Positions 22,874 through 30,421 of a stretch of 35,894 bases of DNA are shown here, piece by piece. The notes under the pieces are model-generated. The model was not told the DNA's origin. It saw only the letters and a program-made list of their open reading frames with translations, and did not search any database. The position numbers were made by a program, and so were the translations under genes. Origin of the DNA: Amycolatopsis tucumanensis. Lineage in GTDB: Bacteria > Actinomycetota > Actinomycetes > Mycobacteriales > Pseudonocardiaceae. The stretch is from contig NZ_JAKGSD010000072.1 of the NCBI RefSeq assembly GCF_021654135.1, positions 1 to 35,894 on the forward strand, written 5' to 3'. Position 1 is the first letter of the stretch. Each line of letters opens with the position of its first letter.

Positions 22874-24144
22874 GCGCGCACCAGCTTCCGGTACCAGGAG
22901 AAGGAGTCCTTGGGAGTCCGGCGCTGCGTTTCGTAGTCGACGTGCACCAGTCCGAACCGCGGCGCGTACCCCTTCGACCATTCGAAATTGTCGAGCAGCG
23001 ACCAAACGAAATACCCGCGGACTTCAACTCCCGCCGTTATCGCGGCGGCGACGGACCGCAGGTGCGCGTCCAGGAAGTCGATGCGCTCCTGATCGTGAAC
23101 GCCGTCGAAGCTCGCGCCGTTCTCGGTCAGGTAGACCGGCGGCAGCTTCTCCCCGTACCGGTCGCGCAGGCCGGCCAGCAGCTCGAGCAGCGCGGCCGGC
23201 ACGATCGGGGAGTCGTTGGTGGTGCGCGGAAAACCCTCGATCGGGCGAAGTTCGAACGGCAGCGGATTGCCCGCGCCGGGCGCCGCCGCGCCGTGCGGCT
23301 CGTAATAGTTGACGCCGTAGAAATCCAGCCGTTGAGCGATGTTCACCAGGTCATCGGCGTATCCGGCGGGAAGGTGCGGTTCGATTTCCGCGGGATAACT
23401 GCCGAGTAGCACCGGGTCCGAAAAGGTCCGGTTGAGCAACGCGTCCAGCCAGTGCGCGGCATCATGATCAGCTCGGGAGTTTGAAGTAGGCCAAACTGGA
23501 CAATGATGGTTGGCGGTGCCGATGTTCGACGCACCCGCGGCCCGCAGAGCCTGGACCGCGAGGCCGTGGGCGAGGTGTTGGTGGTGTGCGGTGGGGAGGG
23601 CGTCCAGCAGCAGTGTCCGTCCGGGCGCGTACTCGCCGATCGCGTACCCGAACACCGTCGTCACCATCGGCTCGTTGAGGGGGATCCACATCCGCACGCG
23701 ATCAGCGAAGCGCTCGCCGAGGACCGAGGCGTACTCGGCGAACCGGTACGCCGTCTCCCGGTTCAGCCAGCCGCCCGCGTCCTCCAGCGGTTGCGGGGTG
23801 TCCCAGTGGTAGACCGTCGCCACCGGCGCGATGTCCGCTTCGCACAGCGCGTCGATCAGCCGGTCGTAGAAGGCCAGGCCCGCTTCGTTCGGCGCGCCGG
23901 ACCCCGCCGGCTGGATCCGCGGCCAGGCGAAGGAGAAGCGGTAGGCGCCGACACCCAGCTCGGTCAGCAACGCGACGTCCTCCGGCCAGCGGTGGTAGTG
24001 GTCGCACGCGACGTCGGCCTGCCCGGGGGCGAAGGTGTCCCACACCGACGGCCCGCGCCCGTCTTCGCTGGTCGCGCCCTCGATCTGGAAGGCCGAAGTG
24101 GACACGCCCCACAGGAAGCCGGGCGGGAAGGCGAGGTTCTCCAC
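22870..24144 (-). CDS. Beta-glucosidase, glycoside hydrolase family 1
   Basis: A 424-residue cytosolic retaining beta-glycosidase, slightly shorter than most GH1 enzymes but complete. With GTG 24144 as residue 1, the acid/base is E158 (PLNEP) and the nucleophile is E341 (YLTENG). FPPGFLWGVSTSAFQIEG opens the barrel and ELGVGAYRFSFAWPRI follows. A farther ATG at 24186 would add 14 residues that no GH1 needs and would lie in the operator region. The 16 codons at 23461-23508 (residues ~213-228) use A/T-ending codons almost throughout, unlike the rest of the gene. It forms an operon with the sugar transporter and is divergent from a TetR regulator. Confidence 0.93.
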   Translation of the reverse strand: MENLAFPPGFLWGVSTSAFQIEGATSEDGRGPSVWDTFAPGQADVACDHYHRWPEDVALLTELGVGAYRFSFAWPRIQPAGSGAPNEAGLAFYDRLIDALCEADIAPVATVYHWDTPQPLEDAGGWLNRETAYRFAEYASVLGERFADRVRMWIPLNEPMVTTVFGYAIGEYAPGRTLLLDALPTAHHQHLAHGLAVQALRAAGASNIGTANHHCPVWPTSNSRADHDAAHWLDALLNRTFSDPVLLGSYPAEIEPHLPAGYADDLVNIAQRLDFYGVNYYEPHGAAAPGAGNPLPFELRPIEGFPRTTNDSPIVPAALLELLAGLRDRYGEKLPPVYLTENGASFDGVHDQERIDFLDAHLRSVAAAITAGVEVRGYFVWSLLDNFEWSKGYAPRFGLVHVDYETQRRTPKDSFSWYRKLVRA

Positions 24145-24163
24145 GAGCGACGTCCCTTCATCG

Positions 24164-24196
24164 GGGCTAACGTGAAAAGTTCTCAAATGCTAGCCC
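24164..24196. promoter_or_regulatory. Nested palindromic operator before the beta-glucosidase operon
   Basis: GGGCTA (24164-24169) and TAGCCC (24191-24196) enclose the near-palindrome TGAAAAGTTCTCA (24173-24185), nearly concentric with it. It lies over the likely start region of the glucosidase transcript (TAGCAT at 24188-24193 on the minus strand). The divergent TetR protein at 24266 is the likely binder. The TetR gene has its own TAAAGT box at 24230-24235. Confidence 0.5.
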
Positions 24197-24265
24197 TTCC
24201 CTCGACCGGGGGGAAGCGGTCCGGCGCGCTAAAGTCCCTGTTCAGAGCACCAGAAGGAGCACAAC

Positions 24266-24892
24266 GTGTCGGAGACCCAGGCGACGACGACCCCGCTTCG
24301 CCGGCAGCCCGTCCAGCAGCGCAGCGCGAAGCGGGTCGAGCAGATGCTGGACGCGAGCGCCGAGCTCATCGACGAGGTCGGTTATGACGCGTTGACCACC
24401 ACCCTGATCGCGAAGCGCGCCGGGGTCGCCGTCGGTTCGCTGTACCAGTTCTTCCCCGACAAGCGGGCGGTCGTGCGGGCGCTGACCCAACGCAACCTGG
24501 ACCGGTTCGTGCAGGCGGTGAGCGAGCGGCTGAGCCGCGAGGACCCGCGGCACTGGTGGGACGTCGTCGACTCGGTGCTGGACATCTACCTGGAGATGCA
24601 CCGGACCGTGCCGGGCTTTTCGAAGGTCCACTTCGGCGACGTCGTGGACCGGCAGCTGCTCGACGACAGCCGGGACAACAACCGGGTCATCGCGGACTCG
24701 CTCGCCGACCTCGTCGGGAAGTACATCGACCTGAACACGCCGCGCCTGTCGCTGGCGATGACGGTCGCGATCGAGGCCGCGGACGGGCTGCTGAAGCTGG
24801 CCTTCCACCGCGACCCGCAGGGCGACGCGGAAATCGTGGGCGAGACCAAGCACCTCATCAAGCAGTACCTGGCCTCGCGCCTCGGGGAATAG
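24266..24892 (+). CDS. TetR family repressor of the beta-glucoside operon (likely)
   Basis: A 208-residue all-helical regulator. Residues ~20-66 are the TetR helix-turn-helix (RVEQMLDASAELIDEVGYDA, then AKRAGVAVGSLYQFFPDKRA). The C-terminal ~130 residues form the ligand-binding and dimer domain (HWWDVVDSVLDIYLEM onward), close in type to TetR_C domains from actinomycetes. GTG 24266 has AGAAGGAG upstream, and a TAAAGT -10 box lies at 24230-24235. It is divergent from the glucosidase/transporter operon with a palindrome between, so a glycoside or its aglycone is the likely inducer. This is context, not proof. The stop is 1 bp from the stop of the convergent SDR gene. Confidence 0.9.
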   Translation: MSETQATTTPLRRQPVQQRSAKRVEQMLDASAELIDEVGYDALTTTLIAKRAGVAVGSLYQFFPDKRAVVRALTQRNLDRFVQAVSERLSREDPRHWWDVVDSVLDIYLEMHRTVPGFSKVHFGDVVDRQLLDDSRDNNRVIADSLADLVGKYIDLNTPRLSLAMTVAIEAADGLLKLAFHRDPQGDAEIVGETKHLIKQYLASRLGE

Positions 24893-24893
24893 C

Positions 24894-25802
24894 TCAATCC
24901 TTCTCGAAGTAGTGGCCCGCGTCGAGGTCGGCGAGCAGGCCGGGGTGCTCCGGCGTCCAGTCCAGCAGCCGCTGCGTGCGCTCGCTGGACGTCAGGTTGT
25001 CCATCGCCGCGAAGCGGGCCAGGAAGCCGAAGTGCGCCTCGGCCTGCTCGGCGGGGATGCTCTCCGTCGGCAACCCCAGGTGACGGCCGATGGCCTCGGC
25101 GATCTGCCGGAGCGGGACGCCCTCGTCCCCCACGGCGTGCAGCCGCGAACCGGCCGGCGCCTTCTCCAGCGCCAGGCGGTAGAGCCGCGCGGCGTCCAGC
25201 GTGTGCCCGGCGGGCCAGCGGTTGGCGCCGTCGCCGAGGTAGCCGGACCGGCCCGCCTTGCGCGCGGCCGCGATCAGGACCGGGACGAAGCCGTGCTTGT
25301 CGAGTGAGCTGTGCACGATCGGCGGGAGCCGGACGACCGAGGTCCGGATCCCGCGGTCGGCGAACCCGGCGAGCTCGTTCTCCGAGTCGACCCGGTAGCC
25401 GCCCGGCATCACGTCCTCCTCGGTGGCGGCGCGGTCCAGCCCGAGCCCCGCGACCATCGCGGTGCCCGAGGTCCCGACCAGCGGCTTGCCCGTGCCGGCC
25501 AGCACCTCGCCGAACGCCCGCACGACGGCCAGGTCGGTGTCGCCCGCGGCCGCGAAGTCCCCGGCGGTCATGGCTTCGTGGTCGAAGGCGAGGTGGATGA
25601 CGCCATCCGCTTCGGCTGCCGCCTCCCGCAGGCCGTCCAGGTCCCGCAGGTCGCCCCGCCGCACCTGCGCACCGGCGGCGGCCAGCTTCGCGGCCGAGGC
25701 CTCCGACCGCGCCAGGCCGACCACCTCGTGACCGGCCGAAAGCAGCTCCGGGACGACCGCCGAACCGATGTGCCCGGACGCGCCCGTGACGAAAACACGC
25801 AT
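24894..25802 (-). CDS. NAD(P)-dependent SDR oxidoreductase (extended/atypical type)
   Basis: A 302-residue Rossmann-fold enzyme. FVTGASGHIGSAVVPEL at residues 4-20 binds the dinucleotide, with GLARSE at strand 2 (Arg suggests NADP). It lacks the classical YxxxK pair of SDRs; the matching region GGYRVDSENELAGFADRG has Tyr without a Lys four residues on, as in many extended atypical SDRs. Substrate unknown. ATG 25802 has AGGAGG (25808-25813) at good spacing. It is divergent from a TetR gene with two operator-like palindromes between them, so it is a local TetR target, perhaps induced by a xenobiotic aldehyde or ketone. Confidence 0.88.
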   Translation of the reverse strand: MRVFVTGASGHIGSAVVPELLSAGHEVVGLARSEASAAKLAAAGAQVRRGDLRDLDGLREAAAEADGVIHLAFDHEAMTAGDFAAAGDTDLAVVRAFGEVLAGTGKPLVGTSGTAMVAGLGLDRAATEEDVMPGGYRVDSENELAGFADRGIRTSVVRLPPIVHSSLDKHGFVPVLIAAARKAGRSGYLGDGANRWPAGHTLDAARLYRLALEKAPAGSRLHAVGDEGVPLRQIAEAIGRHLGLPTESIPAEQAEAHFGFLARFAAMDNLTSSERTQRLLDWTPEHPGLLADLDAGHYFEKD

Positions 25803-25817
25803 GCAATCCTCCTGAGT

Positions 25818-25870
25818 GATGTCACTTGGTGACATCAACAACGGTAGCACCGCATGACACCTGGTGTCAT
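25818..25870. promoter_or_regulatory. Two matching TetR operators in the SDR/TetR spacer
   Basis: GATGTCAC-TTG-GTGACATC (25818-25836) and ATGACAC-CTG-GTGTCAT (25854-25870) are perfect inverted repeats with 3-nt centres, and the inner 17-mers agree at 14 positions. Their centres are 35 bp apart. One lies next to the SDR ribosome-binding site and the other just before the TAGACT box (25875-25880) of the TetR gene, so one repressor can shut both genes. Confidence 0.8.
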
Positions 25871-25886
25871 CACCTAGACTGAGCGA

Positions 25887-26459
25887 ATGGTCCGGTGGGA
25901 GCCCAACGCGCCTGAGCGGCTGTCGCGCGCCGCGCTAGAGCTGTTCACCGAGCGGGGGTACGACAACACCACGGTCGCGGAGATCGCGGAGCGGACCGGG
26001 CTGACGAAGCGGACCTTCTTCCGGCACTTCGCCGACAAGCGTGAGGTGCTGTTCGGCGGTCAGGACGCGCTGGGCGAGGTCCTCACCGAAGCGATCACCG
26101 GCGCACCCGCCACGGCCACGCCGTTGGCGGCGATCGGCTCGGCTCTCGAAGCCACCGCGGTGTTCTTCGGGCCGGAGCGGCTGAAGTGGGCGCAGCAGCG
26201 CCAGGCCGTCATCGACGCCAACCCCGAGCTGCAGGAGCGTGAGCTGCTCAAGCTCGCCACGCTCACCACCGCGTTCCGGGACGCCCTGCGCGAACGCGGC
26301 ACGCCGGAACCCGACGCGAGCCTCACGGCCGAGATCGGGAACCTCGCCTTCCGGCTCGCGTTCACCCGCTGGATCGACCCGGCCAACCAGCTGGACTTCG
26401 CCGAACTGACCCGGCGGACGCTCGACGAACTGCGCGAGGCGGCGGCGACGCTGGCCTGA
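25887..26459 (+). CDS. TetR family transcriptional regulator
   Basis: A 190-residue regulator. Residues ~8-55 are the DNA-binding domain (LSRAALELFTERGYDNTTVA, then RTGLTKRTFFRHFADKREVL). The remaining helices form the ligand/dimer domain (PERLKWAQQRQAVIDANPEL and LDELREAAATL). ATG 25887 follows TAGACT (25875-25880) by 6 nt with no ribosome-binding sequence, so the message is probably leaderless. It is divergent from the SDR gene and the spacer carries two copies of a palindrome, the likely autoregulated operators. The inducer is unknown. Confidence 0.9.
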   Translation: MVRWEPNAPERLSRAALELFTERGYDNTTVAEIAERTGLTKRTFFRHFADKREVLFGGQDALGEVLTEAITGAPATATPLAAIGSALEATAVFFGPERLKWAQQRQAVIDANPELQERELLKLATLTTAFRDALRERGTPEPDASLTAEIGNLAFRLAFTRWIDPANQLDFAELTRRTLDELREAAATLA

Positions 26460-26460
26460 G

Positions 26461-26490
26461 TTGTCCACAGGGTTGTGGACATGTGGACAA
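26461..26490. promoter_or_regulatory. Cluster of three DnaA-box-like 9-mers
   Basis: Within 30 bp there are TTGTCCACA (26461-26469, plus), ATGTCCACA (26474-26482, minus) and TTGTCCACA (26482-26490, minus). TTGTCCACA is the GC-adapted DnaA-box form used in Streptomyces and relatives. The outer two make a perfect 9-bp inverted repeat, so it could also act as a hairpin terminator between the two convergent genes that flank it. Both readings fit. Confidence 0.5.
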
Positions 26491-26491
26491 G

Positions 26492-27679
26492 TCAGCCGAA
26501 GTTCTGGCGTTCGCCCCGGTAGGTGGGCACCGTGCGCTCCACCCGGCCGTCCACCACGATGTGGTAGGCGTCGAACCGCTCGGCGAGTTCGCCCGCCTTG
26601 GCGTGCCGCATCCACACCCGGTCGCCGACGCGCAGGTCGCGTGCCGCCTTGCCGGTGACGGGCGTCTGCACCTCACCGGCGCCCTCGAACGGCAGCAGTC
26701 GCAGCCCCGCCGGCAAGTGCGGGGACGGCAGACGGCTCGCCGAAGCCGGGCCGGAGGCGACGAAACCGCCGGAGTAGAGCGTGGCGATGTGACGCGCCGG
26801 CTTGTGGACGACCGGGAGCGCGAACAACACCGCGGGCTTCGGGTGGAAGCGGGTGTAGCCGTCGAACAGGGTCGAGCCGATCAGCCCGGACCCGGCGGCG
26901 ACCTCGGTGACCACCCGGTCGGCCCGGGTCAGCTCGATGCTGCCGCTGCCGCCGCCGTTGACGAACTCCAGGTCGGCGACCTCCCGCACCGCGTGCACCG
27001 CGGCCGTCCGGCGGCGGGACAGCTCGGCCGACGAGCGGCGCTGCATCCAGCGCACGGCGAGGTCGTTGAGGCGGCTGCCGGTGGCGTCGCCCAGCCCGGC
27101 GATCTGGCCCTCGTAGGCCATCACCCCGGCCAGGCGGAAGCCTTGGCGCGCCACGATCTTCCGCGCCAGCGCCGCGGCCTGCTTCGCGGTGAAGACCGGC
27201 GAGCGGCGGGTTCCGACGTGCAGGAACGGCAGCGGGCGCCAGGACGCGTCGAGTTCCAGGCACACCCGGATCTCGGGGTGGTCGTGGCCCAGCGCGGCGT
27301 CCACGAGGTCCAGGTGCTCGGCCGAGTCGACCACGATCGTGATCGCGGCGCGGGCTCGCTCGTCGGCCGCGAGTGCGCGCAGGGCGCCGAAATCGGCTGT
27401 CGGGTACGCGACCAGGATGTCGTCGCTCGTGCCGAGGCCGGCGTGCCAGAGCGCCTCGGCCAGCGAGTAGCACATCAGCCCGGCGAACCCGGGCGTCGCG
27501 AGCGCGCGCTCGATCAGGTAGCGGCAGCGCACGGACTTGCTGACCAGGCGGATCGGCAGGCCCGCGGCGCGCTCGACCAGATCGGCGGCGTTGGCGTCGA
27601 ACGCGGCCAGGTCGACGACGGCGAGCGGCGGATCGACATCCTTCGTCGCCGTGTCGTACGTGGTCGCGGAGGTCGTCAT
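26492..27679 (-). CDS. Fold-type III PLP enzyme, amino acid deaminase/aldolase-like
   Basis: A 395-residue cytosolic enzyme of the alanine racemase N-terminal / D-threonine aldolase-like group. K48 in RLVSKSVRC is the PLP lysine at the end of the first barrel strand. GLMCYSLAEALWHAGLG, VCLELDASWRPLPFLH, GVMAYEGQIAGLG and FVNGGGSGSIE (phosphate-binding glycines) follow in order, and a C-terminal beta domain begins near residue 290. Such proteins cleave or deaminate beta-hydroxy D-amino acids, but this subfamily is not well characterised. It is divergent from the ALO-type oxidase gene at 27765 (85-bp spacer), with which it may share a function. Confidence 0.85.
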   Translation of the reverse strand: MTTSATTYDTATKDVDPPLAVVDLAAFDANAADLVERAAGLPIRLVSKSVRCRYLIERALATPGFAGLMCYSLAEALWHAGLGTSDDILVAYPTADFGALRALAADERARAAITIVVDSAEHLDLVDAALGHDHPEIRVCLELDASWRPLPFLHVGTRRSPVFTAKQAAALARKIVARQGFRLAGVMAYEGQIAGLGDATGSRLNDLAVRWMQRRSSAELSRRRTAAVHAVREVADLEFVNGGGSGSIELTRADRVVTEVAAGSGLIGSTLFDGYTRFHPKPAVLFALPVVHKPARHIATLYSGGFVASGPASASRLPSPHLPAGLRLLPFEGAGEVQTPVTGKAARDLRVGDRVWMRHAKAGELAERFDAYHIVVDGRVERTVPTYRGERQNFG

Positions 27680-27703
27680 GCTAGGACCGTACGTCAGAAC
27701 GAC

Positions 27704-27732
27704 TTGAAACGCGAATACCTTTCACTTACGGT
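27704..27732 (+). promoter_or_regulatory. SigA-type promoter before the FAD oxidase
   Basis: TTGAAA (27704-27709), a 17-nt spacer, and TACGGT (27727-27732) fit a housekeeping promoter, and transcription would start about 25 nt before ATG 27765. It is the clearest two-box promoter in the window. Confidence 0.6.
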
Positions 27733-27764
27733 TTCGTCACTCGACACGGACGGGTGAGCACTTC

Positions 27765-29072
27765 ATGAGCCGGTGGCACAACTGGGCGGGAACCGCGAGC
27801 GCGGACCCGCAGCGCATCCACACCCCGCGCAGCGCGGCCGAGATCGCCGAGGTCGTCACCGGCGTCGCGGTGAACGGCCGCCGGGTCCGCGCGTGGGGCA
27901 GCGGGCACTCGTTCACGCCGATCGCGGTGGCCGACTCCGACGCGATCGACCTGCGCGGCTGGACCGGGATCGCCGCGGTCGACGCCGGGAACCACCGCGT
28001 CACCGTGCGGTCGGGCACCACGATCCGGCAGCTCAACGCCGAGCTGGACGGGCTCGGCCTGGCGCTGACCAACCTCGGGGACATCGACGCGCAGACGATC
28101 GCGGGCGCGGTGTCGACCGGGACGCACGGCACCGGCGCGCGGCTCGGCGGGCTGGCCACGCAGATCGTGCAGCTGGAACTGGTCCTCGCCGACGGTTCGG
28201 TGGTCACGTGCTCGGCCGACCGGCAGCCGGACCTGTTCGCCGCCGCCCGCGTCGGGCTCGGCGCGCTCGGCGTGATCACGCACGTGACGCTGCAGTGCGA
28301 GCCGGCGTTCGCGCTCGCCGCGCAGGAACGGCCGGAGCCGCTGGAGCAGGTGCTGGAGGGGTTCGACACCTTCGCCGCCGAGAACGACCACTTCGAGTTC
28401 TACTGGTTCCCGTACGGGAAGAACGCGCTGGTCAAGCGCAACAACCGGCTGCCTGCGGGTGAGGTGCCGCGCCCGTTGAGCCGGGCCCGTGAGTTCCTCG
28501 ACTACGAGATCATGGAGAACGTCGCGTTCGGCACGCTGTGCCGCATCGGCCGCGCGGTGCCACGACTGGTCCAGCCGCTCGGCCGGTTCGCGTCGGCAGT
28601 GCTGTCGGCGCGGGCGTACTCGGACACCTCGCACCGGGTCTTCGTGACCCACCGCGGGGTGCGGTTCGTGGAGTCGGAGTACGCCGTTCCACGTGAATCA
28701 CTGCACGAGGTCCTGCGCGAGCTGCGGGCGCTGGTGCCGCGGCTGGAGAACCCGGTGGCGTTCCCGGTGGAGGTCCGTGTCGCGGCGGCGGACGACATCT
28801 GGCTGTCCACGGCGCACGGCCGCGACTCCGCCTACATCGCCATCCACCAGTTCGTGGGCATGCCCTACCGCGAGTACTTCGCCGGCTTCGAGTCGATCGT
28901 CGGAGCCGTCGGCGGACGCCCGCACTGGGGCAAGATGCACACCCTGGACGCCACCGCGCTGCGCGAGCGCTACCCGCACTTCGACGACTTCGTGAAGGTG
29001 GCACGACGCTGCGACCCGGCCGGGGTGTTCCGGAACTCCTATGTGGACCGTGTGCTTGGCCCGTTGCCCTAG
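27765..29072 (+). CDS. FAD-dependent sugar/alditol oxidase, D-arabinono-1,4-lactone oxidase family
   Basis: A 435-residue vanillyl-alcohol-oxidase-type flavoprotein. The N-terminal PP-loop FAD domain has RAWGSGHSFTPIA with H48 at the place where AldO-type enzymes bind FAD covalently, and TNLGDIDAQTIAGAVSTGTH near residues 108-127. The C-terminal ALO domain carries the conserved HWGKMH near residue 386 and ends VFRNSYVDRVLG. It oxidises a polyol, sugar lactone or aldonolactone with O2, giving H2O2. No signal peptide, so cytosolic. It ends 8 bp from the stop of the convergent ADP-ribosylglycohydrolase-like gene. The natural substrate is not clear; AldO and gulonolactone oxidase types are both possible. 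Confidence 0.92.
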   Translation: MSRWHNWAGTASADPQRIHTPRSAAEIAEVVTGVAVNGRRVRAWGSGHSFTPIAVADSDAIDLRGWTGIAAVDAGNHRVTVRSGTTIRQLNAELDGLGLALTNLGDIDAQTIAGAVSTGTHGTGARLGGLATQIVQLELVLADGSVVTCSADRQPDLFAAARVGLGALGVITHVTLQCEPAFALAAQERPEPLEQVLEGFDTFAAENDHFEFYWFPYGKNALVKRNNRLPAGEVPRPLSRAREFLDYEIMENVAFGTLCRIGRAVPRLVQPLGRFASAVLSARAYSDTSHRVFVTHRGVRFVESEYAVPRESLHEVLRELRALVPRLENPVAFPVEVRVAAADDIWLSTAHGRDSAYIAIHQFVGMPYREYFAGFESIVGAVGGRPHWGKMHTLDATALRERYPHFDDFVKVARRCDPAGVFRNSYVDRVLGPLP

Positions 29073-29080
29073 GCAGCGCG

Positions 29081-30421
29081 TCAGTCGTGCCAGTAACGGC
29101 GGATCCACAGTGGATCATTCGGCGGTTGCGGCCCGAACTCGGCGAGCAGGTCGCGGGTGAGCACCTCGATGACCTGGTACAGGTCCAGCGGCGCGAGCAG
29201 GCCGCGCGGCACGGTCTCGATGCCCCACCGGGCACCGGCGAGCGCGCCGGCCAGCATGCCGGTCGCTGCGGTGTCGCCGTCGTGGTTCGTCGCGAGGGAC
29301 AGGGTTTCCCGCACGTAGTCGGTGACGACGACCGCGTAGACGGCGGCTCCGAGCGCCTGCGCACCGGTGGTGATGCCGCCGAAGGTGGCGGTCAGCTGCT
29401 GCGGTGAAGCCGGCGCCTCGACTGTGCGGGCGAGTTCGACCGCGGCGTCGATGGCCTGGACCACCGGGGCGGCTTCCGGCTGGTTCAGCAGCCGGGCCGC
29501 GGCGATCGCCGCCGGCAGCGGTTGCCCGCGCAGGAGTTGTTGCAGCAGAACGACGAACGCGCCCGCGGCCAAGTGGTCCTCCGGCCTGGGGTGGGTGAGG
29601 CGGGCGCTGTCGACGCCGATCTTGAAGCCGAGCGCGGGGTCGTCCGTCCACAGTGCCAGCGGCACGGCGCGCGCGACGCATCCGGGCCCCTCGCAGCGCC
29701 CGAAGTCCCGCTCCTCGCGCGCGTGCCGGATGAGCAACGTAGCGAGGGTGTCGTCGGCGGAGCGCCGGTCGAACATGTCCCGGTGCCGCACGAGCCAGCC
29801 GGTGTTGCGGTACTCCTGCGGCAGCGGGCCGAACACATCGTCGGGCGGGAATCCCTGCGTGACCGCCCAGCGCCGGTACCCGAACGTCACGTGCATCGCC
29901 GGGTTGGTCGTCAACGGCGGTCCGGGGATGGCCCGGTCCGCCGCGTGCGGTCCGATCATCGACTCGGCGGTGAACAGCATGAGCTGGGTGTTCGGCGAGA
30001 CCGGCGCGACGCCGTTGGGGAACGCGGGCTCGGTGAACCACCGCTCGTTCTGGCGCCGCAACGCTTCGGCGCCCACCGCCGCGACCCGGTACCCCATGGC
30101 GTCCCCGAGCGCGGCCGAGAAGACCGCGCCGAGGAACCGGCTCTCGATGCCCGGCTGCCCGCGGCGCCGCTGGCCCGTCCCGTGGTCGGCCAGCATGATC
30201 TCCCGCTGGCGCTGCAGGTACTCCGCCTCCGCGTCCGCGGGCGGGTCGACCTCGAGGTGGTGCAGGTTGTAGTCGGACCCCTCCGGCCGCTGCTCCATGC
30301 CGAACGGGGCGCGGTCCACGTGCCGCATCGTCCACTCGTAGTGCCAGTCCGACATCTTGCGCGACCGGCGGCGGGCCTCGTCCGCAGGCCAGCCCGCGAT
30401 CTCGATGCTGTCTGGTGTCAT
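29081..30421 (-). CDS. ADP-ribosylglycohydrolase family protein with altered metal site
   Basis: A 446-residue protein. Residues 1-93 are a charged extension; ~95-430 are the all-helical ADP-ribosylglycohydrolase domain (FLGAVFSAALGDAMG, THPRPEDHLAAGAF, then NHDGDTAATG with LAGALAGA). Active relatives remove ADP-ribose from Arg, Ser or other groups using two Mg ions. The usual SDDTQ or TDDTQ motif of metal site one reads SPNTQ here (S142, P143, N144), so both Asp ligands are lost, while D381 and D383 of the second site remain. It may be a binding protein or an enzyme with changed chemistry. Its ATG directly follows the TAA of the upstream NAD(P)-binding gene. Confidence 0.87.
   Translation of the reverse strand: MTPDSIEIAGWPADEARRRSRKMSDWHYEWTMRHVDRAPFGMEQRPEGSDYNLHHLEVDPPADAEAEYLQRQREIMLADHGTGQRRRGQPGIESRFLGAVFSAALGDAMGYRVAAVGAEALRRQNERWFTEPAFPNGVAPVSPNTQLMLFTAESMIGPHAADRAIPGPPLTTNPAMHVTFGYRRWAVTQGFPPDDVFGPLPQEYRNTGWLVRHRDMFDRRSADDTLATLLIRHAREERDFGRCEGPGCVARAVPLALWTDDPALGFKIGVDSARLTHPRPEDHLAAGAFVVLLQQLLRGQPLPAAIAAARLLNQPEAAPVVQAIDAAVELARTVEAPASPQQLTATFGGITTGAQALGAAVYAVVVTDYVRETLSLATNHDGDTAATGMLAGALAGARWGIETVPRGLLAPLDLYQVIEVLTRDLLAEFGPQPPNDPLWIRRYWHD

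Noticed and set aside
22870..23005. Upstream start at 23005 for the sugar transporter
   Set aside because: It would extend 44 residues into the glucosidase gene with no membrane or signal function; ATG 22873 gives a standard coupled start.
26461..26490. Replication origin
   Set aside because: Only three boxes, no AT-rich unwinding region, and no dnaA, dnaN or gyrB nearby.
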